Positions 1-11,733 of a stretch of 64,000 bases of DNA are shown here, in pieces. The notes beneath the pieces were generated by a model that made no database searches, was not told where the DNA came from, and saw nothing but the letters and a program-made list of their open reading frames with translations. This DNA is from Casuarina equisetifolia (taxonomy: Eukaryota > Streptophyta > Magnoliopsida > Fagales > Casuarinaceae). Numbering within the stretch: the first letter of the stretch is position 1; every line of letters begins with the position of its first letter. The translations under genes and the position numbers were made by a program. The stretch covers positions 6,433,931 to 6,497,930 of the forward strand of contig CM052357.1 of assembly GCA_028551475.1 (NCBI GenBank), in the 5' to 3' direction.

Positions 1-480
1 GTCCATTTTGATTTTACATACATTCTATTTATATTATCTTTATTACATATATGGTACTAGTTAGTGTGTGCATTTAATGAGTGAGACTATTTGTATAAAC
101 AAATTTATAGGCTAAATCCTCTATTTAGCTCTTCAATAATGTACACTAAACTCTACTATTGGAAGAATTATGGAAACAATAATGACTATTATTTCGTCGT
201 GCATTTGGTTGTGCAAAATGCCCCCAGGACATTTTGCCATGTCACCACTTTAAGGCTCTCTCTGTCTTTCATAATCTTGTTCTCATTGTCTTTCACAGTC
301 TTGTTCTCATTGTCTTTCATTGTTTAAGCATAAGTTTTCCAACTGCCCTATTGAGCCAGTTCAAGGAGTGAATAAAGGGGAAGACCTTTTCTAAAGTTTT
401 TAACTTGAAACTTGAAGATTATGAACAAATACAATATGTTTAGATCATGTTAAAAGCCTCATTTGAGGCCATATTTTCTA
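1..480. other. AT-rich stretch without recognised gene
   Basis: No conserved coding segment was seen on either strand. A short direct duplication built on TTGTTCTCATTGTCTTTCA lies at about 280-320. Similarity to the ACD11-CPSF30 duplication unit begins only at about 480, so the left boundary of module A lies here. Confidence 0.5.
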
Positions 481-647
481 ACATGTTATTTTTTTTTATC
501 AACCAAGAGTAATGAAAGTGAAAATTAGAAAGAAAAAAGATAAATTTGGCACAACAGGCAAAGGTAACCTTGTGTTCTTCAATTATGAGGTTTTTATTTT
601 CCAATTTAAGTAGCACTTATGGCGTGGGTTTTTGCACTATTTTACCT

Positions 648-752
648 ACATCGGCTAGTATTCTAATGCAAAGTTACATCACTGCCTTTGCTCCTGTTAT
701 CCATTACCTTGAACAACTCTTCCTTTAAGGGGACCGGGTATTGGTTGGTACA
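648..752 (+). pseudogene. ACD11 exon 4 relic (copy A)
   Basis: The sequence resembles the last exon of the intact ACD11 copies (residues from TSAxIxMQSYIT through LFL to a degraded LGIDW end). The exon boundary is damaged: where the intact copies have TTTCAGAGACATCG this copy reads TTTTACCTACATCG, so the splice acceptor is gone. A stop follows LFL at 726-728, before the expected LGIDW end. It is a dead exon without its gene. Confidence 0.8.
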
Positions 753-1721
753 ACTTTGAGTTGTTATGATCAATTTCCTTCAAAATGGAATCAGTTATTA
801 GTGTTGTTTAATATCTTAATACCATGAAATTATTGTAAACTTGGAATAGTGGTATTTATAAGTTAATGAAACTTGAAATTCCTTGTAGTCCTTTGACATT
901 GTGACGCTCAAAGATGCCACGCCTCTTCTAGAGAACTATATTGGTCAATGACTGTATCTCGAAGATCAAGCGAAGAGTATTTTTAAGCTTCATCGGACAA
1001 TGAAAGAAGAGATAAGCCGACTTTTCTAGTTTGCAGCACCATCTTACTCATTATTTGATTGAACGTAAATTTTAATATATAGAATTCATGTATTGGAAAA
1101 TCTTTTTTTTTTAAAAAAAAAATTAAAATACAATTTAAGAAATGTAAGATATTCTGTAAATCGATTTTAAAATTCCCATTTATAGTTTTAAAGTGTCCTT
1201 TTTATACTCAACATTAATTGCGACCATTTGTCAACATATCTTTTTTTTTTTTTTGTGCTAAGGGGGATGTTGTCTCTTGGTTTTGAAATAAAGATTTAAC
1301 TGTCTATAATATCTAATTTTGGCTGGATCAATTCGAAGTATTCCCAGCCCTCTTGACAATCAACTCATCCCCCCACCCCACCCAACCCCCCCCCCCCCCC
1401 AAAAAAAAAGAAAAAAAGAAGCAAAGGTGGCACCATCCGTGCTGGATTAGTGCCAAGATAAAGAGTAAAACAAAGAGCAATTTCAAAAGCATAATTTTCA
1501 AAATTCTTAGACTTTCCATAAGAAAATCGCAAAATGACTTACTGGCACAAGAAATCTTATGATTTTATACGAATATCATCGTTTTGTGGATTTATTTAGC
1601 ATCAAAATAGTGTTTGGTCATTAGAGTAATTAGCTATTGGGTCACCGAGCTAGATGCTTGTCAACCACATTTGATCTAGAACCATTGTTGAAGCTTCTTT
1701 GGTTTTTAACGCAGAACTCAC

Positions 1722-1757
1722 AACCCTGTAACCCTGTAACCCTGTAACCCTGTAACT
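1722..1757 (+). repeat. Short (AACCCTGT)n tandem repeat
   Basis: About four copies of an 8-bp unit AACCCTGT lie where the other CPSF30 upstream copies have a single ACAACCCTGTAACTC (21628) or a diverged form (near 44330). It looks like a local microsatellite expansion in copy A, not telomeric DNA, because the unit is not the plant telomere heptamer CCCTAAA. Confidence 0.7.
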
Positions 1758-1794
1758 CAGAACTCAATCCTGTTGTTATTGTGAAACAAGTAAT

Positions 1795-3798
1795 CAAACA
1801 TGGAATATGCCACTTGTATAAGCACACTGGAAACAAGTTCAATGCACCTTCCCACATCCCCAAGAGTCAAATCCAGAAAATCTGCTAAAAGGATGCCCTA
1901 TACCAGCAATATTCAATTCCAAATGGCTTAGGGGAAAGTATTCACCTAATAATTCACTAAAACTTACTGAAAGTACTTTGTTTTTCACATACGCTATTAC
2001 TTTTCACTCTAAACCTTTCATAGAAACAATTTCCTCTTTCCCCGAAATATCAACAATTTTCATTTCAGAGGTAACAAAACCACAATAATAATGCTGTGAG
2101 TTGAAGCATTATCCAATATGGCAGGTGGGGATAAAATGTCTCACCCTCCACTATAAGATGCAAGAAAGCTCACACGTTGCCCTTCGATCATTGATCCAAG
2201 AAACTCTAAAGACTGACAATCAATTTGAGGGGCCTGCATTGCAAAAACAAAATAAAAATAGCTTATAACGATAACTTTCATCCTCCAGGAAGATAAAATG
2301 ATTTATCAGCATTATCATTTCCCACCAGAATTCAATAACTCGATTCCTGTTGGATAAATGTTAGCTGAGCATAATGTAAGACTAAAAACCAGAGTTTTAT
2401 GAACAAAAAGCTGATTGAAAATATAGACCACATGAGGAAATTGACATCATACCAGGTATTATAGGTACAATTTGTTCCGACAGAAAAATAGGACCTCGGG
2501 CCCATTCACTTCTCACTGGTTCACAAGAAACCGAAATGAAGAAGCCAATGTCATCAATAAAGAGCATATATGTTGCACCAGTTGCTCCCCCAATTTCACT
2601 TTGCACACCATTTCGGAACTAGCCTGTATATACCTACAATAGGTTAATCAAACCCATCAACTGAAAAATAACAAAAGGAGGTGAATTAACATCAATTAAT
2701 CGATAAAACTGAATTCTTTAACGGAAACGTGACTTTTCTGATGTTTGATGACGATTACAAGAAGTAATATTCCTGCTTAAACCAATGTCACATTCAAGTG
2801 TCACAATCAAGTAAGAGGTTTGCAAGATGACAATAAAAAATATCTGATAGTACATATGTTGAATGGAAATACCTGGAACCAGCTAAAAACTGAATCTCCT
2901 TCTTCACCAACCCAATATTTTTTCTCAACATGTAGTGTAGCTCCTTCAGTAGCATTCCCAACTAGTTGTACAGAAAGTAATCTCGGGCTTCCTAATCATC
3001 ATTACCACTTAGCATAAGAAGCAAATTTCAAACAAAAAAGTAAATATCCATCAGATAGAAAAATTACACATGGTCGTAGTTCAAATATTTCCATATTAAT
3101 TCACATAGCAGCAGTACAACATTCATCTGCAAAACAGTGCATTACGAATTCATACATATGGGTAATACAATAAAGCAAAAACAATAGCCCCAGAAAAAAA
3201 ATGCTGCCGAGAAAATGAAACCACAGAGACTGAACATGAATCTAGCATAAAACATAGAAGAACTTTACGTAGAAAGTTTACAAATTGAGCTACATTAATG
3301 TTTTAACAACATGTGCTTAATTGAAAGTCAAGTTACAATATGAGAATATATACTCCTATATTTTGCTGCCCAGGAAACTTATCCTAAGACATTACTGTGT
3401 GTGGTACATGTTCACCGTACTTGTCCCCAAGCACAACAAGTTTTAGTTGCTGATATCATAGATCTCTTAAACATTTACATCCTTCCAAGTCCACTTATAC
3501 GTAAGAATCAGATCTTAATATCTTTTTGACATTTGCTACGATAATTTTCCAAACCATAAAGAACAAAATTACCCAGGCGAATGCGTTCCAGGCCCATGCA
3601 TGTTCTTGGCTCACCCACAATACCATCATATCGGACCGGAGTACATTGGAGAGAAATAAATTTACCAATTGCATCCTTAGTAATGCGATACTGAAGAAGC
3701 CCTAAAACCTCAAGTATAAGATAACCTGAGTCAGTTTCAACCAACAGATTACCAACAAAGTTTGGTTGATATAAGAAGTCCTGGAACGTATAGTACAA
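1795..3798 (-). pseudogene. AIR9-like microtubule-associated protein, exon relics
   Basis: On the minus strand, five stretches match consecutive A9-repeat exons of the plant AIR9 protein, a large microtubule-associated protein of the cortical array and division site. In transcription order: about 3798-3508 (contains GKFISLQCTPVRYDGIVGEP), 2992-2868 (SPRLLSVQLVGNATEG, KYWVGEEG), about 2640-2456 (EIGGATGATYMLFIDDIGFF, VSCEPVRSEWARGP), 2232-2130 (CQSLEFLGSMIEG) and about 1880-1795 (FLDLTLGDVGRCIELV). The order is that of AIR9, but exon 3 carries a one-base frameshift just before NGVQSEIGG, and both ends of the gene are missing. The last piece runs directly into the CPSF30 upstream relic of module A. 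In Arabidopsis AIR9 and ACD11 are neighbours (AT2G34680 and AT2G34690, from memory), which fits the context. It is a relic of part of a gene of about 1700 residues. Confidence 0.8.
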
Positions 3799-3799
3799 A

Positions 3800-4480
3800 C
3801 AGATGCTTTACTCTGAACATGACATCAAGGACAGGTCACTTTGCAACAAATGAAAATGGGGGTTAGCCTTAAAGAATAACCCGTAAACCTTTTGTTTTTT
3901 TTTTCTTCTTCTTTGACTCCAAGAGAATTCAGAACAAGTAACTTAAATCATATCGGAACATCTATAAATGTATATTTATGAATGGCTAGCGAGAGAAAAC
4001 ATTACATCAATAATATGGGACATTAGCTAGAAGTTAAAAAAAAAAAAGGTTCCGAAAAGGGAAATACTAAAAAAATATAGAAGATGAAATGAAAAATGAA
4101 AAAGACCAAAGCCACAAAAACAGAAACAAAAACATAAACTAAAACTAGAAGGACAATAAAAGTTCCAAGTATTATGGAGTTAGGTAAAATCCTCCAAGGG
4201 TGGCCCTTTAACTAAACATCACAATGTACTCATAATCAAATTAGAGGATTTATTTAACTACCTTATAACATAATTCTTTTTGAACCTTAGATCTGAAGCT
4301 TCTTGAGAAAATTACATATACTATGCAATAAGCAACATATATGACTGATTACAACAATGATAGAATCCCGACAATAAGAAGAATAAATGTGAATGCCATG
4401 AAAAACCTAACCAATGATTGCTCACCTAAGAATTTCAAAGAAACTAATGCAATAGAAACAGTAAAAACAATTTAGAGACA
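3800..4480. other. No gene recognised between AIR9 relic and repeated segment
   Basis: AT-rich, purine-rich sequence with A-runs at about 4036 and 4080-4160. Nothing coding was recognised. It may be former AIR9 intron. Confidence 0.4.
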
Positions 4481-6080
4481 TATTTATAGATAAAATATAC
4501 TTTCATATATAAATATACATATCGGTATTATCAAAGTGCCTCCTCAAGTTCAAGCCCACACTCATCTTAGTTCTCTCCAATGGAACGCCTTTCCCCATAA
4601 GAAAAGGGGCAAGAGAGTGGTTATTGGTTTAAAAGAGTGTGGGAGGTTGTGTGCCACCTCTCACCTCAGCAAAAGCAGAAAGGTCCACTTCTATGGTATC
4701 TAACCCAAAAAGAAAATTGTTATCAATGTTGGATGGGACCAATATTTTACAGAAGAAGGATATGGGGGGAAGACCACCTTGCAAAGGCGAGAGGTAGCAC
4801 TCTATCTTATATTGCACCATGAATTATTGATAAAACATGTCCTTATAAGCTGATTTCTTATACTGCGGTATCCACAGAACTATGGGAATTTTTATTCTCA
4901 TTTTAACCATTTTTAAGGTAGAGCTGAAGTTTGAAACAACAAAGTTCAGGGAATTGCAGATAAGAAGAACCAGTAGAGCTGTTGATCTCAACTTATTATT
5001 ACTTTAGGTTTCTTACTTGCTTCCTTAAAGTTCTGTAATTGCCTTGGTACGTTTTTAGGTGGACTTAACTAGCATGCTTCCTGCAAAAACTCTTGAGCTT
5101 CTTACAAGACTTTTTCAGTAGCCTTCATAAATAAGAACAAAAATGAAATCCACAAGCTGATCCTGAAATACACATTGCCATGTAAATGCAGCCATTCAGC
5201 TATAAGTTCATTTTGGACACTATTCCAACAAAAGATCTCAAGTTTTAAATCATAGAAGGAATATGTGATCTCTAACTCCAACATGCACACAAAACTATCT
5301 AATAGAAAGACAAGATGCAAATTTGAGATAACTGCAGTAGCAAGCAAGCAAATTCACAAAGGAAAGTTAAAACATCCATATAATAAATAGAAATTGAACA
5401 AAGCAAACTTTAACAAAAGTAAATTGGTAAAGACAGAGAGAAGAAAGTTTTGCATCCTGCATACCTGCTTTTACAAATTAGTATATTTATACTGAGGTTC
5501 CCCTATAGCACCTTCTTCTGTTACTACTGTGTAAATGAAAACCAAAAGTGAATCAACATCATCTATAGTCAACTTATCATCAACCACATAAACATACTGA
5601 CACAATTCCTTTCTCCCAGGTAGGCTTGCCAGGTAACAGTAAACAAAATACAGATTACATGTGCAGAATAAGTGAACAAATGAGTAGAGAATACAAATAC
5701 ATTGAATGGGACATCAGAGACAATTACATTTCATTCGATGCCAGAGACTATCAACCCAAGAATAAAAAAAAAATTCGGCCAAAAGTATATATTTGCTGCA
5801 CAAACTGGGCAACCAATAGAGGATTAGAGGTCCTTTCTTTTATGTCCTCTAGTTAGATGACTTTATTCATAACCTCAGCTGCGCCAACTTGATGAGTGTT
5901 CTCCTCAATTCTTTGGATACATGAAAGGGTGTTGATCCGGTGCACCAACAAGAAGGAAATACAAGAGCCGTCTCATACTAGGTGGTCATAGACTAGAAAA
6001 GCAGGAGTTTTAAGCTAAAAATTCCTCCTGCTTTCATCTAATTTGTGGTTAACAAGCATGAAAGGTGACATAAGTAAAGA
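4480..6080. repeat. Diverged segmental repeat, shared with 32400-33370
   Basis: Several blocks recur in the same order at 32400-33370. They include AATGGAACG...GGTTTAAAA, AAAGGTCCACT...TAACCCAAAAAGAAAATTGTT, ATTACATTTCATTCGATGCCAGAGAC, TTTTATGTCCTCTAGTTAGATGA and AAAATTCCTCCTGCTTTCAT. The copy here is longer (about 1.6 kb against 1.0 kb). No protein was recognised in either copy. It lies between the AIR9 relic and the TNL here, and downstream of the CPSF30 relic in module C, so it probably travelled with an ancestral block. Confidence 0.65.
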
Positions 6081-6360
6081 GCAAAAGGGTGATTTAATGA
6101 GATCTCATATTTTGAGCTATCTTTTGCAGCAAAGAATGCATTAATGTAGAGAACCACAAGTTTGACACTACTCTAGCTAACATACGTGACAAATATTCCA
6201 AGGGTGACTTAGATCCCAATGGAAAAAAAGGGCATACCTGGTGAATTGGGTGAGGATACTGCAAAAATAGAGGGATACTTCGTTTCTCCTGGTAGGGGAG
6301 CACATTCCACTTTCAAGATTTTACCAATATCCTCATGCCTTGGCCATTTCATTAATTCTA

Positions 6361-9300
6361 CTAGTAGTTGCCCACATCCAAAGAAAACTCAAATTCCTCT
6401 AGTTCTTTCAATTCCAATCCATGAGGAGAAATGCTACTAAGAACAACGAAGAACTCTAAAACATCACACTCATGTATTAGACGTGCTTCACACTCCTTTA
6501 CCACCACATTCAAGCTATTTGGTGCAATTGAAACCCTAAGGTTGCCACAGCTATCAAAATCCGTACCTTGGTTCCAACTCTTATATGGTATATATGCCCA
6601 AAATCCATTTGTGCCAATAGAAGGGGCTTCAGGAACAGAAAGGACCAAAGGTTGTTTTCCACCAACATTGACATGAAATCGACAAATAAACTGTGGGAAC
6701 CCATACTCATGGACTTCATAAACAACAAATAGAGCATATCCTTTCCAATCCTCCAAATCCATATCTTGATGACTTTGGAATTCTCCAAAGTACTCGTTTA
6801 GTGCTTGTTTAGTACTTTTTTGATGGAACCACTATGGGATTTTAGATCTCACTGTAGGGCCCCATGACACCGTATTTCCAAGACTATCAACCTAGAACAG
6901 AAAACATATAAGAGGAAAAAGTCAATTGTTATACATTTTAGTCACCGCACAACGTTAACTTCGTATCCATTACAAGAAAGTGCTACACAAATAGATAGGA
7001 TAGTAAGCTACTTACGACTCCTATAGGACATCGCGGATGTAATTGGATAATCTTGTAAGGTGTGCCATCATAGCCGTTAATGGTAGCCGTAGAAAACCAA
7101 ACACAAACACAGTAGTATACCCAAGAAGTCTCCATATCCGTTTGGTCGTAAATCATCTCTAACAATGGACATTCACGTACTAGTAACTGTTTCAAGCCTA
7201 ATGGAAGCTTTGGCAATGCTTTTAGCCGTCTACATCCATCTAAGTCAAGGCTTTGAAGATTAGAGAGCAAACAAAGGCTATCTGTCAAGGTCGTAAATTT
7301 ATTCTTACTTAAACCTAACCAACCACCAAACGATGAAGAAACAATATCATTGCAGATTGCTCTGTCAAGTAAAATACAATCACTTAAATCTATCGTACGT
7401 AGACTACCTGAGACTTGAGGAAATGCCACTGATTGGAGGCATTGAAATTCCCGTAAGTCAACTGTTTTAATTTGGGGAAGTTGACCAAGAAATTCTGGTA
7501 CTCTCGTAAATCTATTTCCAGAGAGAAGCAAATCCATAAGTGAGGGGAGATTGATATCGCTGGGAAATGCTTCATCCAATAGGTTGCAGTAACTCAAATC
7601 TAGAAATGTTAAATATCTTAAATTCGCAAGCCAATTAGGAACCAAAAACTGAGGGGAATTTGAGCCATTACGCAGATAGAATTCAGTAGGGCTACATAGG
7701 GCATCTTTTGGTGGCTGGGTTGCCTCTATCCTTCCATATCTAGACAAAAAAAGTTCTTCAAGAGATGACAAACACTGAAACGACATAGGTAATGTTTTAA
7801 TAGCATTCCCAGTCAAATCCAATTCCCGAAAGGAATTCATATTACCCATGATCTCCAGAAACTTCTCAAGTTTTAAACACCCACAAAGATAAAGCACCTC
7901 TAGAGATTCCAAGCTAATTTCTTTCGGAAGTCTCTTAAGACTTTTGCAATCTTCTAGATTCAAGTATACAAGTCGCTTGAGATTTCCAATTGATGGGTGG
8001 AGCTTGCACAAACTCGTACATCCTGAAAGGTTTATTTCCCTAACGTTTGGGACTCCAGTGAAATCCGGTGTCTCCATCAGGCCTTTCGAACTCTCAAGGT
8101 TAATATATCTCAATTTGTCAAGAGTTTGTTATAAAATAACGCAGAGTTATATTACAAAGAAGTCTAAAATCCAAAAGAGGAAAAAAAATATAACGCATAG
8201 GCCACAATTCTACCTTCATTCCGGGCCAAAGTTGCTTGATACAGCTACGTGGCATTACGAGCTCAACAAGATTAGTAGGTTGAAAGCTTCTTCTTAAGGA
8301 TGACAGAGGGTATTCCCACCATTCCAAAATACGCAACTCATTACTTAATACAAGTTTTGAACGATGTCCAGACCATGTAAGACTATTTAAATTCTTAGGA
8401 TCATTGTTATAAAACCTATTATTTACACCCTTTATCACAAGTGTTGTCAATCTTACAAGTTTGGAGAAACCTTCCAAACTTAATTGTTCTTGATTTTGTA
8501 AGGGAAATTTTAAGACAATTCCTTCTACTGCATCAGTGCCCTACAAATATATATATATATAAAGTGAAATTATTGTAGTAAGAATAAATAAGAAAAACAT
8601 GGAAAATGAAATCTACTTCATTTCTTATAGTTATGCCAAAACCACTTACAGATTTATTCTTCAATATGTGAACAATATCATCAGGATAACATAATCTACT
8701 TCGCTTGCCAGGTTGTCTTGGATCCTCAAGATGTACTATTCGTTGCCCCATTTTTTGTATCAAATTATGCATATAAAATTGTTCAGACTTAGAGAATTCC
8801 AAGAGTGATTTATGTCTTAGAACATCAATATAAAATTCTGGATGATGACCAAGACTCTTCCATATGGGGATAATACGATGTACACTCATTCCATTGAATA
8901 AACATGCAACATCTAAAAATAACTTTTTTGATACATCATCCAACCCAATATAACTTATTTATAGTTTATCCAAAATTTGACCATAAGGATTTGCTTCTAG
9001 GACTTCACAAACACTATTCCACACTTGTATTTTCTTACCAACTAAGGATAAGCCTATAAGCTTAATAGCCAAAGGAAGACCTCCTGCATATCTTGTAATT
9101 TTCTTAGATAATTCAACAAAATTTTCCTCAGGCTCAAGTCTATTGAAGACTTGACAACAAAAAAGTTTTAAGGCATCCTTTTGATCTAGTAGTTTAACCT
9201 TGTAAGCTTCACTTACCCATGACTTCAAGAATTGATAATCTCTACTAGTTAGAACAATTCTACTCTTTTGACCAAACCAATTTAAACTTCCTGCTAATCC

Positions 9301-10329
9301 TTCCATTTGGTCTTGATTTACATCATCTAAAACCATCAAAACTTTTTTATTAGATAATCTCATTGCTAACAAATTGGTTCCATAATAATCATTCCATATC
9401 ATTTTGTTATGTTCCTTTAGGATCTCATGGACAATTTGTTGTTGTAACTCTTCTACACAACAACTTTGGTTATTTTTTGTACCAAAAATGAAGCAACTAC
9501 CTTCAAATTTACAAGAAATTGTGTTATAGAGAACCTTTGCTAGAGTTGTTTTACCAACTCCACCCATCCCATGAATTCCTATATATCGAACATCATCCAT
9601 TTCCAAATGAAGTAAGGATACTAATTCCACAACTTGAGAATCTATACCAATAAGATTTTTGAAGATCTCTGATGGATTCAAACGCAATTCACAAGATACC
9701 TTTGTAGTAATTTGTTCAACAATAGTCGCTTCAAAACTGTATAATGATAATAGTTAGGATTAAAGTTAAAATTAACAAAATTAAACTTCATAAGATTTGT
9801 GTAACAAATAACAATACCTATCATGTACATGCCATCCGATGATACCACCTACTTCGGTCAAAGCAGCTCTCCATGCTCCCCTCTGTTCTTCATCAACCTT
9901 AGATCTTCTTTATGTCTAACAAAAGCTTTTGCAAAGGTTTTTTTTTTGCTTCCTAACATTGGAAGGATCTACATGGTAGAAAATAGATAAAACCTTTAAA
10001 CTAGTCTTTCTCTTGCATTCCATGATCATGTTTAGCTCTTTCAAGCACCATTTAGAGAATGCAAAATTCTTTGAGATAACAACAATTGCATATTGGGACT
10101 CTTTAATTGCCTTGAAAAGTCCTTCAGAAATAAAGTTTCCCTATTCTAATTTTTCATTGTCTCTAAAGACAATAAGACCACTTTCCTTTAGAGCGGCATG
10201 TAAATGGTCTGTAAAACCCATGCGAGTGTCTTCCCCATGGAAACTAAGAAAAACATCATAAGTTGATCGAGTTGTTGAAGAAGAAGGATAAGATGAGGAT
10301 GAAAGGGTTTTTTGAGTGCTCAAGGCCAT
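6361..10329 (-). pseudogene. TIR-NBS-LRR (TNL) immune receptor pseudogene
   Basis: Minus-strand gene with the usual TNL layout. Exon 1 (10329-9818) is a TIR domain: YDVFLSFHGEDTR, then SKWCLKEL with the catalytic-type Glu. Exon 2 (9736-8650) is NB-ARC: P-loop GMGGVGKTT, kinase-2 KKVLMVLDD, RNBS-B RIVLTSRD, GGLPLA, and MHN in place of MHD. Exon 3 (8540-8214) is the NB-LRR linker (GTDAVEGIVL). Exon 4 (about 8113-7016) carries the leucine-rich repeats. Exon 5 (6891-6361) is the post-LRR C-JID jelly roll (DWKGYALFVVYEVHEYGF). It is broken by in-frame stops at 10141-10143 (TIR), 8959-8961 (start of ARC2) and 6832-6834 (C-JID), and by two single-base frameshifts in the TIR, one of them in an A10 run near 9940. 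The frame is open elsewhere, so loss was fairly recent or pieces may still be expressed. TNLs normally detect pathogen effectors or tampering with guarded host proteins. Confidence 0.92.
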
Positions 10330-10949
10330 TACTCACAAGCTTGTTTAAGTTAAGGCTAATTTGCAAAAGTGGAAGCTCACAAGCGCTTGTTTGATTATAA
10401 GGCTTAGTAGATTGGATTTTGCTATGCTAGGAGACAAATGGATATCCTTCCATATATATGGAAGTGGAACTTTTTGTAATTCTTTTTCTTCCCATTCAAA
10501 GAGTTCTTTCTTTCCCCTTGTCAAAAAGTGGTCTACATTGGGAAATTTCAAAAGAAATAGTTCTTTACCTCCCTTCGTCAAAAAGTGTTCAACATGGGAA
10601 ATGCCGAGGTTCCATTGTCAATGAAAATGGGAAAAATAAACTAGTTCTACCAACTTTTCAAAAATTATTCTTTAATAAAAAAGTGACTTGTGAATACTAT
10701 AGGAATCATATAAATATTATAAACTAAAACTTTGTACAAAGTCTTAGTTTTAACAAAGAAAGATTAATAAATGAAATCAAAATTTTTACATTAAGTTTCT
10801 TGTAATAATCAAATTTGACCAATATATTGTGAGCAAAATAATCTATCATATTTTTAGAAATTTAAAGATTATTTTTTTCTCCCTGTTAATATTAAGTTTT
10901 TATTTTAAAAATTAAATCGTGAGGGAATCACTTTCTATATGATTAGTTT
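10330..10949. other. Upstream flank of the TNL relic
   Basis: The former promoter and 5' flank of the minus-strand TNL. It is AT-rich with no coding similarity. A short internal duplication (TTTCCCCTTGTCAAAAAGTG / CCTCCCTTCGTCAAAAAGTG) lies at about 10510-10590. The region ends at the left end of a copia LTR. Confidence 0.5.
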
Positions 10950-11733
10950 TGTAAAAGAAGCCTTTTTAAGCTTTACTACATCACCTTCTCTTGTTGCTCG
11001 ATAGACTTCTTCACAAGCCATGCATGCAATGCATTGGCAATTTGGTGGTGGTTAGCCAACTCAAGGTCTCCTTACATTAACCAAATGCATGAGTCAACTA
11101 ATGATGCAATAAGCATACCATTGAATATCACCTTAAGTACTAAGTGTAATTGCACATTCTATTGATTAGTTTTTATCTCATGGATATATTATGGAGAGAA
11201 GAATGGAGGATGTCATGCCTACCAACTAGAATTTATGTCTAACACCTTAGGTAAGGAAGTCGACTTTGCAGCAATTTCAAGCATAACCTACTTAAGTAGC
11301 ATCTACCAAACACCTAATGGCTACCTAACCTACTAAAATGCTATAAGGATAGTTAAGTCAACGTTTATGAAATATAAACACATGATTGGAGCTAGAGGAT
11401 AGCTCGTGTGAAAACCTGACTCTTTTTCCTATACCATTGTGCACCAGTCTACAAGTTATGTGTCATGGAAGTCCTAGCGTGAAGGAAGGTGAAGCTAGGA
11501 AGAAAGTAAAAGGGAGTAACGACCGGGTTACAAGTTATTCGTGTACCTAAGGTCACCACGTAAACTTCCTCAAAGTTTATGCACGAAAAATATGTGGTCT
11601 TTAATGCCTAAATAAAGGTATGACTTGCCTATGAGAAAATCAAGTATTTTATTTCTTTTGCTACTATAAACACAATTATTTTCAATATATAAGTAGCTTC
11701 CTTATTTTGCTCATTTATCTTTATTTTTCTTCT
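10950..11733 (+). repeat. Left LTR of the copia fossil
   Basis: Begins TGTAAAAGAAG and ends TTTTTCTTCT immediately before the primer-binding site. It aligns along its length with the solo LTR at 17145-17951 (shared blocks GTTTATGAAATA, TCCTAGCGTGAAGGAAGG, ACAAGTAGCTTCC-type end). C-to-T and G-to-A differences predominate. Confidence 0.85.

Larger units (their letters stand above)
481..1760 (+). repeat. Module A: truncated copy of the ACD11-CPSF30 duplication unit
   Basis: The segment follows, in order, the end of ACD11 intron 3, exon 4, the downstream spacer and the upstream region of CPSF30 as seen at 20500-21660 and 43040-44330. Matching stretches include the AAATTAGAAAGAAAAAAGA block before exon 4, the GGGGATGTTG block at about 1263 and the TTTCCATAAGAAAATC block at about 1513. 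No ACD11 exons 1-3 and no CPSF30 coding sequence remain. The copy ends close to 1760, where AIR9-related sequence on the other strand begins. Confidence 0.75.

Noticed and set aside
1328-1562. Overlapping open frames on both strands around the C-run
   Set aside because: They arise from a poly-C/poly-A tract (1384-1418) and have no similarity.
1722-1757. Interstitial telomere repeat
   Set aside because: The unit is AACCCTGT (8 bp), not the plant heptamer, and only about four copies are present.
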